From Eudorina sp. 2006-703-Eu-15 (lineage: Eukaryota; Chlorophyta; Chlorophyceae; Chlamydomonadales; Volvocaceae), in NCBI GenBank assembly GCA_003117195.1, contig BDSI01000111.1, forward strand, positions 114,501 to 178,500: a DNA stretch of 64,000 nt. Direction: 5' to 3'. This document shows, in pieces, positions 1 to 12,422 of the stretch. Below the pieces are notes generated by a model. The model was not told the DNA's origin. It was given only the letters and a program-made list of their open reading frames with translations, and did not search any database. A program made the translations under genes and the position numbers. Each line of letters starts with the position of its first letter. Within the stretch, counting starts at the first letter, position 1.

Positions 1-1194
1 TTGCTGCGGCGACGTCGCCCAGTACCGGAGGACAACAGCTACCCAGTCGTGGTGACTTTTCGCGGTCTCGGCGTCTCGCTATTGAGTAAGGGGGTTGGTG
101 CGCTGCAGGGAGGGGAGTGCTGCGCTGCAGGGAGGGGGGCGCCGGGGGAAGAGGGTTTCCTCGGGCAGTCGGGTACACCGGAAGCACCCACCCACAGCAC
201 GCGGCGATCCCGGAAGAACGTGTTCGGCAAACATTGTACAAGTACGGCGAGTACGACGAAATGCACCCCCGATCCATTGCCGGAGGGCGCACCCCCCCCC
301 GAATCCCATGGCCTGCCGTACGGTACGTGTTGGGTTCCCCTTTGCAGTCACGTTGCGGGGTGGTGGTGACGGGTGAGGTGGTGGGCGGTTGTGGTGGGGA
401 GCGACAGGTCCAAACCCGCCATGTGATCTTGGCCATGGATCAGGTTCAGTCGGGGATCTCGCAGCGGCGTCTCTCCATCCTGCACAGGCGCCGTGCTCGG
501 TGCTGTGCATCCCGACGCAAACAGCCGCTGCTGCGGTGGCGGCTGAGGAGGTCGCTGTGGTGGCGCACCTCCCGCAGCGCTCCCCTCCCACCACTTCACC
601 TCACCGCACGGGGGCTCCCCCTCCTGCCAGCCCACCATACCGGCACCAACGCACCCATGCATGCACACAAGTCACAACCCGCCCATGCACTCCCCCCCCG
701 CCAGCGCCCCCCTCCTCCCCCGCCCTCCCCAGCGCGACTTCCGGGCCCCCGTGTCTGACCGCTGCCCGTTGGGCGCCCGTGCAGTGCGGCCCTGCAGTGC
801 GGCCCCTCGAAAACCCGCGAGGCCCCGTCCAGTCCGGTCCGCTGCACGCACCCCGCACAGAGCTGCCGCCGGTGCAGGTCCCACTGCAACCCGGCGGCAT
901 CCCGCCAGACCACCCAGCGGTCCCCTTAAAGCTGCCCAACTGTCCCGCGGCGGCCAGCACCACCGCCGCCCTGCCCGGCTCTCCCACCCTCCCCCACCCG
1001 CCCCCGCATTCCCAGGCCCGAGGCCACGGCCAGGCCGCCTCCGCCCCCGTGTCATTCAAGACAGCGGAACCGCAAAAGGCAAAAGTCGGCCCCTTCCCCC
1101 CTCCCCCCCCTTCCTCCCGCTGCTCCCCCTCCCTCGACAGTCCCCTCGCTTTCCCGCCCCCGTCCCCCGTCCCCCGCCCCCCCCCGGGTCCCCC
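1..1194. other. Region downstream of FAP198, no gene recognised
   Basis: G+C-rich sequence holding the presumed 3' UTR and downstream flank of the minus-strand FAP198 gene. Several frames are open only because stop codons are rare at this composition, and none shows a recognisable domain. A copy of the short repeat called beta in this annotation lies at 1049-1085. I could not pick a TGTAA-type polyadenylation signal with confidence. Confidence 0.5.
1049..1085 (-). repeat. beta repeat copy
   Basis: Reverse complement of the beta consensus: on the plus strand it reads GTCATTCAAGACAGCGGAAC followed by CGCAAAAGG. It sits about 110 bp beyond the FAP198 stop codon and is the only clear beta copy seen outside an intron. 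Confidence 0.5.
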
Positions 1195-4100
1195 TCATGC
1201 GACCGTGAGGTCATCGTTCCAGTAGACATGCAGCACGGGGATGTAGTAGTCCCCGGGCACGTGGTGGTCCTCGAAGGTGGGCCCCTCGTCGGGGACGCCG
1301 TTCTCCTCCAGGGTCAGGTTCAAGTCCAACTCCTGGGGGCCGGGGGGGGAGGGCGGGGGGGGGAGGGGTATAGGAAATTGGTAGAATTTGGGGGGGAGGG
1401 GGGAAAGGGGGAGGGGGTGGAAGGTCGGGGCCCGGCGAGGGGCAGCTTAGCGGTCGGCGACACGGAAGGAGCTACCGAGGGGCTCAGCACGGCCAAAGGG
1501 CCGCGGGGTCTGTGGGTGCTGGTGGGTGCGGATGGGCCGGCCGTGGACGAGGCGGGACGCCATGTGGCCAAGCGGCCGGAGGGGGGGCGGGGGTTAAGGG
1601 AACCGGGTAGGGATACCCACGATGGGCTGCCTGATGAACTGGGGGGTGGGGTGATATCGCATATCCGGAGAGGATTGCGGGCGGTCACTCCGCGCTGCAC
1701 CCGTCAGGCTTCCGTCGCCGTGGTCCCTGGGTCCCGCCCTACCCTCCATGCGTCTGTCCCCCTTGACCCCCAGGTTCCCCCTGGTTACCTCCCCCTTGAC
1801 CACACCACAGCGCCCCGCACCACGGGCCACCTCCCCCACCACGGGGTCCCCCACCTTGAACGTGTGCTGCCCGGTGCCCTTGTCCCGGATCAGCGCCTTC
1901 CACGTGTAGCTCTTGGCGTGCGCGTTGAGCTCTAGGTAGCGCTCCCTGGAGCCGTTGGGAGGCCCACGAGGTCACCAGAGAGGGGGGGAGGCAGGGGGTC
2001 TGATGGTGTGGCGAGGATAGCGATGAGCGCAGGGAGGACCCAGTGGCAGTGGGGTGGCAGTGGGTAGGAACTCGCGACTGGGAGGTGAGCAGGTGAAAGT
2101 CTAGAGATGGGGGTGAAGGTGCGGGTGAGGGTGGGGGTGCGGGTTGCGGGTGCGGGTGCGGGTGAGGCGATCGGAAGACCCTCCACCCGCGCCGCAGCCG
2201 CATCCATTCCCCCGCATCCCCAGGACCCAACCTCTGCTTTCAAACATCCCAAGTTGCGTTGCCCCAGGACTGCGCCCCCCCCCCCACGTACCCCTCTTCC
2301 AACACCCCCACATACCCCCCCTGCCCCACCTCAACCCCCCACCTGATCTCCACCAGCTTCTCCTCGCACGGCACCTCGATCTGGTCCTCCTGGTCCGTGA
2401 GCACGTTCCGGATCCGGACCACCCGCGTGCGAGCGGACAGGTAGCCGATCTGGTAGCGCTTGGCGTCCTTCCACCAGGGCTGCCCGAAGCTGGTGTCCCA
2501 GTTGGACATGGGCTCGGGAGGCGGCACGTGGATGAAGCGGCCCTGCACCGCAGAGCCCCAGCAGGGGCGGGGGGAGGCGGCGGCGGCGGCGGAGGAGGAG
2601 GAGGAGGACCGGGAGGAGGAGGACCGGGAGGCGGAGGAGAGGGGGGCCGATTGGGTGACTGTTTGCGGTTTCAGCGTTTCACTGTCTTGATGGACACATA
2701 TGAGGTGGCAACGGGGGAGGAGGAGGAGGAGGAGGAGGGAGGAGGAGAGGAGGAGGAGAGCGCAGAGGGGGCTAGCCATGAATGGGAGGGTGCACACCGG
2801 GAGGGGTGCATGGACATGGAGTGGGGCCAGGCAGGGCTGCGCGGAGGCGGGGGCCCCGCGCGGCTCCCCCATCGGCCCCCCCTCTCGCCTTCCCCCCGGG
2901 TCCCAACTCCCCCCTCTCCCCCCTTTCCCCCCCCCCCACACTCGTCACCCACCATCGGGGTGTAATACCGCTCCAGGTGCGTGACGGGGCAGATGTGGCG
3001 CTTGGGATCCCCTGTGCTGGGGTCGAACCTGGGGGGGGCGAGGGGCGGGTGGGGGAGGGAGGCAGGGAGGGGAGGCAGGGAGGGGGTGGGCGGGGGTCAC
3101 AGGTCACGACACACCTGTTGTCCGTGTGGTGATGTTCTGCGGTTTCGCTGCCCTGACGGACGATAGGGGACGAGACAGACAGACAGACAGACAGTCAGAC
3201 AAACTGGCAGACAGACAGACGGACAGACGGACACACGCACAGGCACGACAGGCGCTGACGCGGATGCATGCGAAATCGACTGCCCTTGCGGCAGCGTCCG
3301 GGCTGCGGGGCTACGGGCCTGGGTGGCCCCAGTTGGCGGTTTCACCCGGGGGGGTCGGCATGCGATATCCCGGGGAGGGAAGGACCCCAATACAGGTCGG
3401 GGGCCTGCCGGGCCATCAACCGCGGGCGGTGGCTCACAATGAGGTGCACCGACCCCCGCAGCTGTCCCCGGTGCAGTGGTGGTGGAAGTAGTTGTGTGTT
3501 GAATGATGAACCCGCCCAAACCGCCCAGGCCCCAGGGGGGAATGACGGATGAGGCACCACATCCCCGTCGGAAGGGCCGCCAGTATGCGGCAGGCGGGCC
3601 GGTGGGGCCCAGCAGGGTCCATGGGCCCGGAGGGGCCGCGGAGAGGCGAGTCCGCCCGTCTCCCTGCTCGCCTCCACCAAGAGGTGCTCAGCCGTGCGCC
3701 GTGCGCCGTTGCGCCGCGAGCACGGAACGAGGTGGGGGGTACAGGTGCGGCACCCGAGCTCCTGGAGGAGGAGGAGGAGGAGGGCAGTGCGCCGCTTTCC
3801 CCCGGACGTGCGCCCCCCCCCGCCCCGAGCCCACCCGCACCCCGCTGGTGGCTGCTGACGGCCTCCTCGTCCCCCCTCTAGGTAGGTGGATGTGGGACCG
3901 GGGAGGGCGCCCCGCGCGGGGGAACGCCGCCCAGCATCCACATGTCCCTTGGCAACCCTAGCGCTGGCCTCCCCTGGAGCGACTTCCAACAACCTCCAAA
4001 CCCCAGGGGACTGTCCTAGGCATGGTTCTTGTGTGAAGCAAGCCCCAGACCCAGGGAGAGCATAGGGTAATTGTGGGCGCCGTCGGAGGCGGCTTCCGGA

Positions 4101-4995
4101 GTGCCCCACGCCACCGCGAGGGGCAGGGGTTGAGTCGGGAGATACGAAGGGGCGGGGCGTCCCGCACCTGGCTCCGCCTTCAGCGATCCGCGGCGCTGCC
4201 TCCGCGACCAAAAACTGCGCCCCCGACTCCTCCCTTCCTCCCTCCCTTCCTCCCTCCCTGCCGTATAGTCCAGACGGAGCCTAGTTGGTGACCCCCGCCC
4301 CGCCCCACCCCACCCCACGCCCTGGACGGCCAGCAACCGACGTTGACCCCGACAGCAGTCGCGGACCCCGACCTGGCCCAAACCCTGCCACAGCCCTCTT
4401 ATGTTGTTATGGACTTACCAGTGGGTTATGTCTTTACCCGCAGCTGCTATGAGTGGCGCCGCGAGCACGCCTTGGTTGTCCTGCGCCCGCGGAAGGGCAG
4501 CGGGGGAGGGGGGGTGGGGGGATGTTGGCGGTGTGTGTGTATGTGTGTGGAGGGGGAGGAGTGCAGCCGCGCGGCCATGGTGGTGTGACACGGGATCACA
4601 ACGCCGCAAGCTGATCTTCCGCAGTGCCCACAGGAGTTGGGGCTCTCCAAGTTCCCAGGAAGTGGTCCTCTGAATGATTTGGAGGGTGGGGAACATGCCG
4701 GGCAGGATGTGTGGGTCAAGACTGAGGGCTGTTCGCCAACGAGCCCCGGCCCCACCCAGGCGAGCGGCCCCAGCTTAAGCCCGGGATCCGTGGCAACCCC
4801 GTTAGGACCATTGGCGCACCGCTACTAAATCTGTGATGTTGAAGACGCCTCCGAGGAAGGACACCCAGAGGTCGTCGGGAGTGTTGTGCATGGCCACCTG
4901 TGACAGGAACCCGGAAAGAAAACTTGACATGCGAGGGTTCTAAAGCACAGACGTAACATAAAACATACCTCGTATGGGGTGTAGTATCTCCGCAT
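1195..4995 (-). CDS. FAP198: Cytochrome b5 domain-containing protein 1, radial-spoke component (FAP198/CYB5D1 family)
   Basis: Complete 223-residue protein from seven exons: 4969-4995, 4820-4897, 4419-4480, 2953-3028, 2343-2542, 1855-1945 and 1195-1332. All junctions are GT/AG and phases agree throughout. Human CYB5D1 is of similar length and aligns end to end: an N-terminal YYTPYEVAMHN segment with DLWVSFLGGVFNITDL (cytochrome b5-like fold), a KDITHWFDP segment whose His is the likely haem ligand, GRFIHVPP, the QPWW motif and the family-typical ending VYWNDDLTVA. The classical HPGG of ordinary cytochrome b5 is absent, as in this family. The family is reported as a haem-binding component of ciliary radial spokes that affects beat coordination, so this implies a flagellated alga. 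The start is the only in-frame ATG before an upstream stop; a GTG lies six codons upstream. It is divergent to the armadillo gene at 7161. Introns 3 and 4 each carry a beta repeat and intron 6 an alpha repeat. Confidence 0.93.
1368..1390 (+). repeat. alpha intronic repeat (fragment)
   Basis: Begins GGTATAGGAAATTGGTAGA. It lies in FAP198 intron 6, 35 bp from the acceptor of the last exon, with the TATAGGAAATTGG end facing that exon. Confidence 0.6.
2662..2697 (+). repeat. beta intronic repeat
   Basis: TTGCGGTTTCAGCG then TTTCACTGTCTTGATGGACA, in FAP198 intron 4, about 120 bp from the exon ending at 2542. Confidence 0.55.
3134..3168 (+). repeat. beta intronic repeat
   Basis: TTCTGCGGTTTCGCTGCCCT followed by GACGGACGATAGGGG, in FAP198 intron 3, about 105 bp from the exon ending at 3028. 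A (CAGA)n tract follows at 3175-3230. Confidence 0.55.
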
Positions 4996-7160
4996 CGGCC
5001 CTCGTGTCTGCACAACCAGTCGACGGGTACATGGACTACGTGAGCTAGGCCACTTTCTGACACAGACAATAAAGTCGATTGCAAAGCCTCACTGGCGCCA
5101 TAATTGAAGATACTTTGTCCCCGGTTCCGAGTAGAAAAAAACTGCACGAGAACTTAAAGCAACAAGCTTACTGTATCATAAAGTTTCAGGTTCAAGACAC
5201 TCAAAAACGCACAAGGCAACACCATCATAGGCGGAACATTGCTGTGATTGCTGCGACATCGCGGCTTAGAATTGACGTACAGTGCAGGCGGTTGGACGTT
5301 TCCATCACGAATAAGGCAGCTCGCAGGTAGTATGTGATAGCGCTGCATGGTACTTAAACGTTCACTAGTTTCTGGGCGGGTACGCGGGTTTGTTCCGGGG
5401 TTCTGTTCTTACGGTTTCGGTAGAGTCCCTTTTTGCCCTGGATTGCAGTGCTGGTGAACCCCTATATTCCACGAACGCAAGCACGGGACTGCAGATTTTT
5501 CAGCGCTCCATATCTGCCATCCGCATAAGTGCAGCTCCGGTATGGTGTTCATTTGGCCCTTACAGAGCTCCGAGGTCCCACGGATCAGGAATCTGGGTAA
5601 ATATTTTGCGAGATCGACAAATTGGGGTGCGAATTGGTGTAGCGATCAGGTTTGTCTGTCGCGCGAAGCGCGCGAAAAGCCGCCCACCCAAACAGCCCGA
5701 GTACGAGAGCCAAAAATCAGCCGAACAAGCCGAGGTACAGCCATTCCTAGCTCCGGCACTTTTGGCAATAAAAGTCCACCGTCGTGGGGTTGGCTCAAAG
5801 GTGGACTCGGCAGTTGGGGTCGATGAAGAACTGACTATCCAGCTGGTTTGGAGTGTGCCAGGAAAACACCCAGATCGCGCGCCGCGTCGGTTACATCGCT
5901 TACATATGCATGGAGACACATCGAAATACCTACGCCAATTGAGATTGCGCCATTGACCCGCGGGGTCCACTGAACTTCACTACATGCGCACCGTACTGCC
6001 AGTTGTACAGGGGTTGTACCATGGGCTCTGGAGTACGGCAATGCCGCACAGGCGTACGGGTGGGTTGCCCCGAAAGCCAGGTTTCCACAACACGCCGCAA
6101 ACTTCTTGAATGCGGGGTGAATCATGTGGCAGCATCCCCGACATGGTAGACCTTTCTAAAGTCGCTACAGCCGCCGCACCGTTGGCACATGCTGCCAACC
6201 TTTAATTTCCCGAAGGTATGCATTGGTTAGCACATGGCTCGGTGCCTGGCCCAGCCTGCGCTACGAGAGGCTACGAGGGATTCCTCATCAGCCGTGCGGC
6301 ACCGGCGGCACCAAGTGTTTGCCGCAGGATGGGAGCGGGTCGAGGAAAGGGCTTCTTGATGCATCGCATCTGCTCGCCTGGATGATGTTGAAGGGGACCC
6401 AGGTTGCTCTGCAGCTGGTGAGGTACATGGGGCCAATGGGGCAGGTAGGGACGCACGTAGTTGCGGCTGGGAGTGGAGTCAGCGCACGCGCTGCCCGGCT
6501 GATGAACTGATACAACCAAGGGCACGAGCGCGGGCGAAGTCAGAACGCTTTGACGAAACCCTGATCACTGATGCGTTCCCTAATGTTTCATTCTGGCCCT
6601 GCGCCGAAGGCCAACGGCTGACTGAATCTGGTTTCGGAGTTGACGGGCTACAAAGGCAAACTGCAAGACTCTTCCATAATGGCGACTGCCTCTATGTGAT
6701 CTGCGTGAAATGTTCGTGTCACGATGATGTATGTATTGCCATGGGGCCAAACGATGAAAGTCACTTGAAAACAGTTGAATCATTCACATTAAACAATCAC
6801 TGAAGTCCTACATAATTGGCTTTCTTGTTTGACTGCATCTGCAACTCTACATCTACTTTCATAATTTTCTGCGAGGCGTGTTGGCGCTCGGCGAAATGGC
6901 ACCTGGTAGGCGCTTGCGTATCAGGATACTTTCATTATGTATGCTATAACCACATTGGGTGTGTTATAATAACGGCGTTTGGCCGTCAACGGCACAGCCC
7001 CGGGCGGGGTGGCGGCCAATACAGTGGCGGTTTACTAAACCCCGCGTATGTGATGCGAGTATGTGCCTATAAGTCCAGATCTTCTATTGAATTACGGTAA
7101 CCGGCCCCGTCGTCATTCCTTTATGGCTGGCCTGTTTTCCCACTTCGCCGGCGTCCGTCA
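4996..7160. promoter_or_regulatory. Divergent intergenic region between FAP198 and the armadillo gene
   Basis: About 2.2 kb separating two divergently transcribed genes, and less G+C-rich than the flanking genes. It must hold both 5' UTRs and promoters. I see no convincing TATA box, RNA gene or protein-coding segment. Open frames here, for example near 5390-5956 and 6223-6510, show no domain and no exon-like structure. Confidence 0.45.
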
Positions 7161-10100
7161 ATGCCAATGCAACCACCAGCACCAGCCGAATCGCGCACAT
7201 CGCGGCTGGCCGGCAGCACGCCGGGTGATGACAACCCGATGGACGAAGTAGGCATCGACGGCACCGCAGTCAGCGGGGTGGTCGGCGACATGCCCGAGCC
7301 CCCACCCGACATGATATCGTCCACAAGCATCATGCCCTCGAAACGGGGCGTCGCAGGCGACGTAGTCATGGGTGGCGGCGATGACGACGATTACGACACC
7401 GCCGGCGATTCGACGGGCCTTATGCTCGCCGACGACGACGCTGACGGCAACGAGGTGACCGGTGGCAGCGGCGGCAACGGCACCGCCGCCGCCACCGCCG
7501 TCGCATCCACGTCATCCTCTGACTCTGGCGGCCGTACGGCAACCGCCGCTGAGTCTGGCACGGGGCAGGATGGCGGCAGAGGCGGCGGCGGTGCCGCTGC
7601 GGCCGCCGCCGTCGCCGCCGCCGCCGGCAAAGTGGTCGTACTGGATAGCGCGGCGCTTTCATCCGCCGCGGCGGCTCTCCTTGAGCAGATGCCGTACGAC
7701 CCTCTGGGTGCTGAGGGCGCTGAGGGCTCCAAGGGCGCGGCGGGTGCGGCAGGGGAAGCAGACGGGGAAGCGGAGGGGGAAGCAGCCGATGAGGACCTCC
7801 AACAACCCGGACCGACGGCAGCCGCCGCCGCCTTGAGTGAAGTGCCTCAGGTAGGCTGTCTAGGGGGACCTGACCTGACCTGACCTGACCTGACCTGACC
7901 TGACCTGACCTGACCTGACCTGACCTGACCTGACCTGACCTGACCTGACCTGACCTGACCTGACCTGACCTGACCTGACCTGACCTGACCTGACCTGACC
8001 TGACCTGACCTTGACCTGACCTTACGGGGAGGCGGTCCGGGGGAGAGCACGCAGCGGTTATCGAAACGAGGAACCGGTCCATCCGGGCCTCTGGGACATG
8101 GGGCTGCGACAGCCCGCGGGAGGGAGAGGGGGGGGGTACGGTATGGGCGGGGGTGTGAAAAATCCACCAAGGCACAGAAACGGAAGCGGTTTGGGCCGGA
8201 GTGGGTTCAGGGTTGGCGCTCGTTCGGTTGGGTGGGTGAAGTAGTCAATGGGGTTCTCCATGAGCCGACAAGCAGGCCGGGCTGCCAAGATGGCCCGGGG
8301 GACGAGGCTGCGGTCTCTGGGTGGCTGGGGCGGGGGGGTGAAACGAACCACAGGTCAGGACCCTGTCACTGGGTCAGTGGGTCGGTGGGTCGGTGGTCGG
8401 TGGGTCGGTGGGTCGGTGGGAAGGGGGACCCCATCACGGCACGTCTGTCTTGATACAGAGTCTTCACTGCCGCCGTGGGGCACCGTACCGGGCGCGCTCT
8501 TACTGGGCTCTTACGACCCAATTATGGCCCATGTGTCGTCGTCCGGCGCTGCAGACGGCGACGACACTGGAAGCATCCGGGGGCAACGGGCCTCCGGCGG
8601 CGGACGTTGCCGCCGGTACGGGGCAGCCGCGGCAGCAGCAGGAGGAGGGCGGATCTTCGGATGCCGCGGCTGATGCGGAGCGAGCCAAGGCGCTGATCGC
8701 CGCCGCAGCGCAGCGCCTGGCGCCGGCGGGGGCGGCGGCGGAGGATGGAGCCGAGGAAGAAGGGCAGCGGAAAGACGACGGCGTCGGCGTCGGCGATGGC
8801 AGCGGGGCTGCCGCGACGGCGGCGGTGGTGACGGCGGCGGCGGTGCTGCCGCAAGCTGGCGGCGGCGACGTGGACCTGACGGAGGCGTGTCGACTGGTCC
8901 GCTTGGTTTGCCGGGCGGGCGAGTCGGCGGCGCTGCAAGTAGGGAGGGGGCTGTGGGGTGATGGGTGGGCGGGCAGGGCGGGGCAGGGCAGGAGGATGGC
9001 GTGATGTGCGATGGTGGGCATGGTGGTGCCCAGCGCAGTAGTTGCCCGTGTGCGTAGATGACGTCTCGTACCCTGTACGGCACCCGTAAAGGACCAGACA
9101 GGCTGTGGTGAAGGAAGAACGCTGCTATAGGGGGCTGTGTGGGTGTCAGGGTGCGCGGGTCGTCTTCATGTCAAGAGAACGCGTTGAACCAACACTAACC
9201 AACAAGGGCGATGTGCGACACCCGGGGCGGGTGGGGGTGGGGGGCACAAGCACCGTACGGCAACGCACCGCGCCCTTTGACTGCCTGATGCTCGCTGGCC
9301 ACTTGCCGTACGGCAGCGTTGCGCGCGGGGGGAGGTGGCAGCTGTTCCGTTGCCGCTGACTTGAGTGTGTACGACAAGGGTACCTCGTTAAGGTCGCTTG
9401 CGCTGCTGAGGCTCCCCCACCTCCCTGCCGCCCGCCCTTCCCGCTCTCTGCTTGCACCCCCACACCCCCTCCCCTCTCCCTTCCCCCTCCCCCCCTTCCC
9501 CTCAGGACCCCGGATGCGCCCTCGCACTGCTGCGGATCGGTGCATCCCCCAGGGCGTCAGGTGGGGCGGGGGGGGGCGGGGGGAGGCCGGGGGGGCGGTG
9601 GAGGGGGGCCGGTGGGAGGGGGAGGGGGGAGGGGGGGGCCGGTGGGGGGGCGGTGGAGGGGGCCCGTTGGGGGGGCCGGTGGGGGTAAAGGAAATTTGTG
9701 GGCCGGTGGTGAACGTGTTCGGGGGAGGCCGAGGGGCCGGGGGGGGGCGTAATGACCGCCGGCTGTGGCAGCTCGCCGGCAGCTGTCCTTGATTGCTCAT
9801 GCGGACCTCACAGAGGGGGGGCCCGGGGGCGGCGGGGGCGGGGGCGGGGGCGGAGCACACACCCTTCCCCCCTCTCTCACACATACGGCATACCGTATAT
9901 CATCTTGGAGCTGACTGACTGACTGCGGTAGGGTACTGGTTCCCGTCATCAGGGCCGGCCATCGGATTCTCGTCTCGCGGCGCAGTACTCTTATACCCGC
10001 GGCCAACACGATCACGCACGCGCGTTCGCGTACAGGGCCGCCACCCGCTGCAATTCTGAACCCCGTCCTCCTCTGTTGTACGTTGTACGGCTGTACTGCA

Positions 10101-12385
10101 GATCTGGACCGAGCGACGGCTTTTGCAGCTCTGTCGGACGTGTTGGCGCCGTCCTCCGCCGGGGCCCCCCGGGGTGGTGGTGGTGCTGCGGGGGGTGGCG
10201 GCGGCGGCCCCCCCGGCCGGGCGCCTCGGTCGGTGATGGAGGCGGTGGCGGCGGACAGCCCCGGGTTGCGGGCCCTGGTGGAGGTGGGTTGAGTAGAAGA
10301 GAACACAGAAATGACGTGTGCGGCGGGGGGGGGAACAATCGGTGATTGTTTCGCGATTTCGCTGTCTTCATTGACAAAAGAGGGGGTATGGGGGAAACAG
10401 GAAGCTGGGCGAGGGGACATACCACCCCGGGGGAGGTCAGGCCTCAGGCGGGTTACCGTCTTCTTCTCCGTCCATCCCGATGTGCTGTTTTGCCGGTTTT
10501 TGCCTGGCTTGATTGGACTGACGGAAGGGGGAGTCGCGGGTTCGTAAGGGGCAAGCTTGGTTGACATCACGAGGGATTAGGGTTTTTAACTGATCCGAAT
10601 GGGCGGGGCAGGGGGGTGGAGCCGCGTGGGTGGCTGCTCACGAAATCACATCCGCGTGTTTTGTTTTCCCGGTGAAGTCGGTTGGGTACCTTTGTCTGTC
10701 CTGTCCTGCCACACATTCTTGCTGAACCCCGCCCCCCTTTAACCCCGCCTCCAGTGCCTGAGCCGGTGGGGCACCGACGCCTCCGCGGCCGCCTCGGCGC
10801 CGCTGGCCTCCGCCGCCCTCCGGGCCGTGGTGGCGCTCAGCGGCGCGGCCCCGCCCCTGGCGGCGCTGCTGCGGCTGCGGCTGCTGGCGGCGCTGGCGGC
10901 GGTGCTGGCGCGCGGCGTGGCGGCGGCGCGGGTGCAGGTGTCGGCGGCGGCGTTCCTGGCGGGACTGTCGTCGTACTCGGCGCTGGCGAAACACATGATG
11001 GCGGCAGGTCCGTGTGGAGGGGAGGGGGCGGGTGTGTGTGTGGGGGGGGGGGTGGTTTAGGGGGAGGCGGGGGCTAAGAGGGTGGGGCGGGAGGGGGGAG
11101 GGTATAGGAGATTGGCGGACACATTCAAACTGCGCTGCTGCCGGGGGTGGGGGGGGGAAGGGGGTTAGAAGGATGGGGCGGGTGGCAGGGCGGTTGGGTG
11201 ATGGTGGTAGGGGGTGGGGTGGGGGTCAGCGACGAGGGGCCGAACCCAAAGGCCCAACCCACCCCTGAACTGACATCCTTGCCTTGGTCAGTACCCCCGC
11301 ATCGTGACCCGTAGACCCGAAAGCGTGTCACCGATGTAATGTGGCAGCGAGCCGCAAAGAGCTGAAGCACGGTGACCGCGCCGCCACCACACACCGGCGC
11401 AACGTGGGGAACAGCGAGGAAAGCCCAGCCAGGGAAACCGACCCAACAGGGACCCGTAGGACCAACTACCACACACCTAACCGCTAACCGCCAACCGACA
11501 GGTATTCACGTGCTAGCCAGCCGGCTGGTGGGTATTCGCAACCGGCCGCTTGCCGTACGGGAGAGCTGCTGCGACATCATCGCCAACCTGGCGCTCGGTG
11601 GCGCGCCGGCGGCGGCGGCGGCGGCGCCGAGTACGGCACCCGCCCCGGCGGCGCCGCTGGCGGACCGTGAGGCCCAGGCGGCGCTGACGGCGGCGGGGGC
11701 GGGTCCGGGTCTGACGAAGATGCTCAGCCTGAGGAATGTGCAGGTGGGGGGGTGGGGGGCCGCCCACCGGGGTGGCGTGTGTGTGTGTGGGGGGGTGGGG
11801 GTATTGGTGGGTGGTTTGCTGACTCACCTGTGTTCTGTCATCAACGGGCAGGCCCGCAGCTGGTCGGGGGATGGGTGGGTGGGCGGGTGGGTGCCAACCC
11901 CCGCCCCGCTTGTGCCCTGGTAGCAGCGCGCAGCTGCAACACGTCTTTACCTATTTCCTGTACCCCTCGCCCCCTTAACTCCTCTTAACCCCCCTTACCC
12001 CCCCCTCCCACCCCCCCCCCCCCCACACACACACACACAGGCGCTCTGTCGCGCCTCAGACGCCATCGCCAACCTGTCACTGGGGGCTTATGTGCCCGGG
12101 CAGGTAGGGGAGTTGGGTGGGTGGGTGGGTGGGGGAGTTGGGTGGGTGGATGCCCGGGCAGGTGGGGGCGTGGGGTGCAGGGCCGCGTATGCGGACGTCC
12201 TTGATGAGTGGCCGGTGTGCGGAGGGTGTGGCGGGTCGGGGCTCCTCCTCCTGCCAATGGGGGGCCGGGGCCGGGGCCGCGGAGAACCGTCCTCGGGAGT
12301 CTCCAGGGGGGGTGGGGTGGGGGCCGCGGCGTCGCGCTCACCGTTACGATGCGGTGTGTGTGTGTGTGTGTGTGTGTTATCAAGG

Positions 12386-12422
<37 letters not shown>

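Noticed and set aside
661..1935. 424-codon plus-strand frame
   Set aside because: Antisense shadow over the FAP198 3' exons; Pro/Gly-rich with no domain.
7866..8022. Telomere-like or CRISPR-like array
   Set aside because: TGACC repeats have no spacers and do not match algal telomere units; simple satellite.
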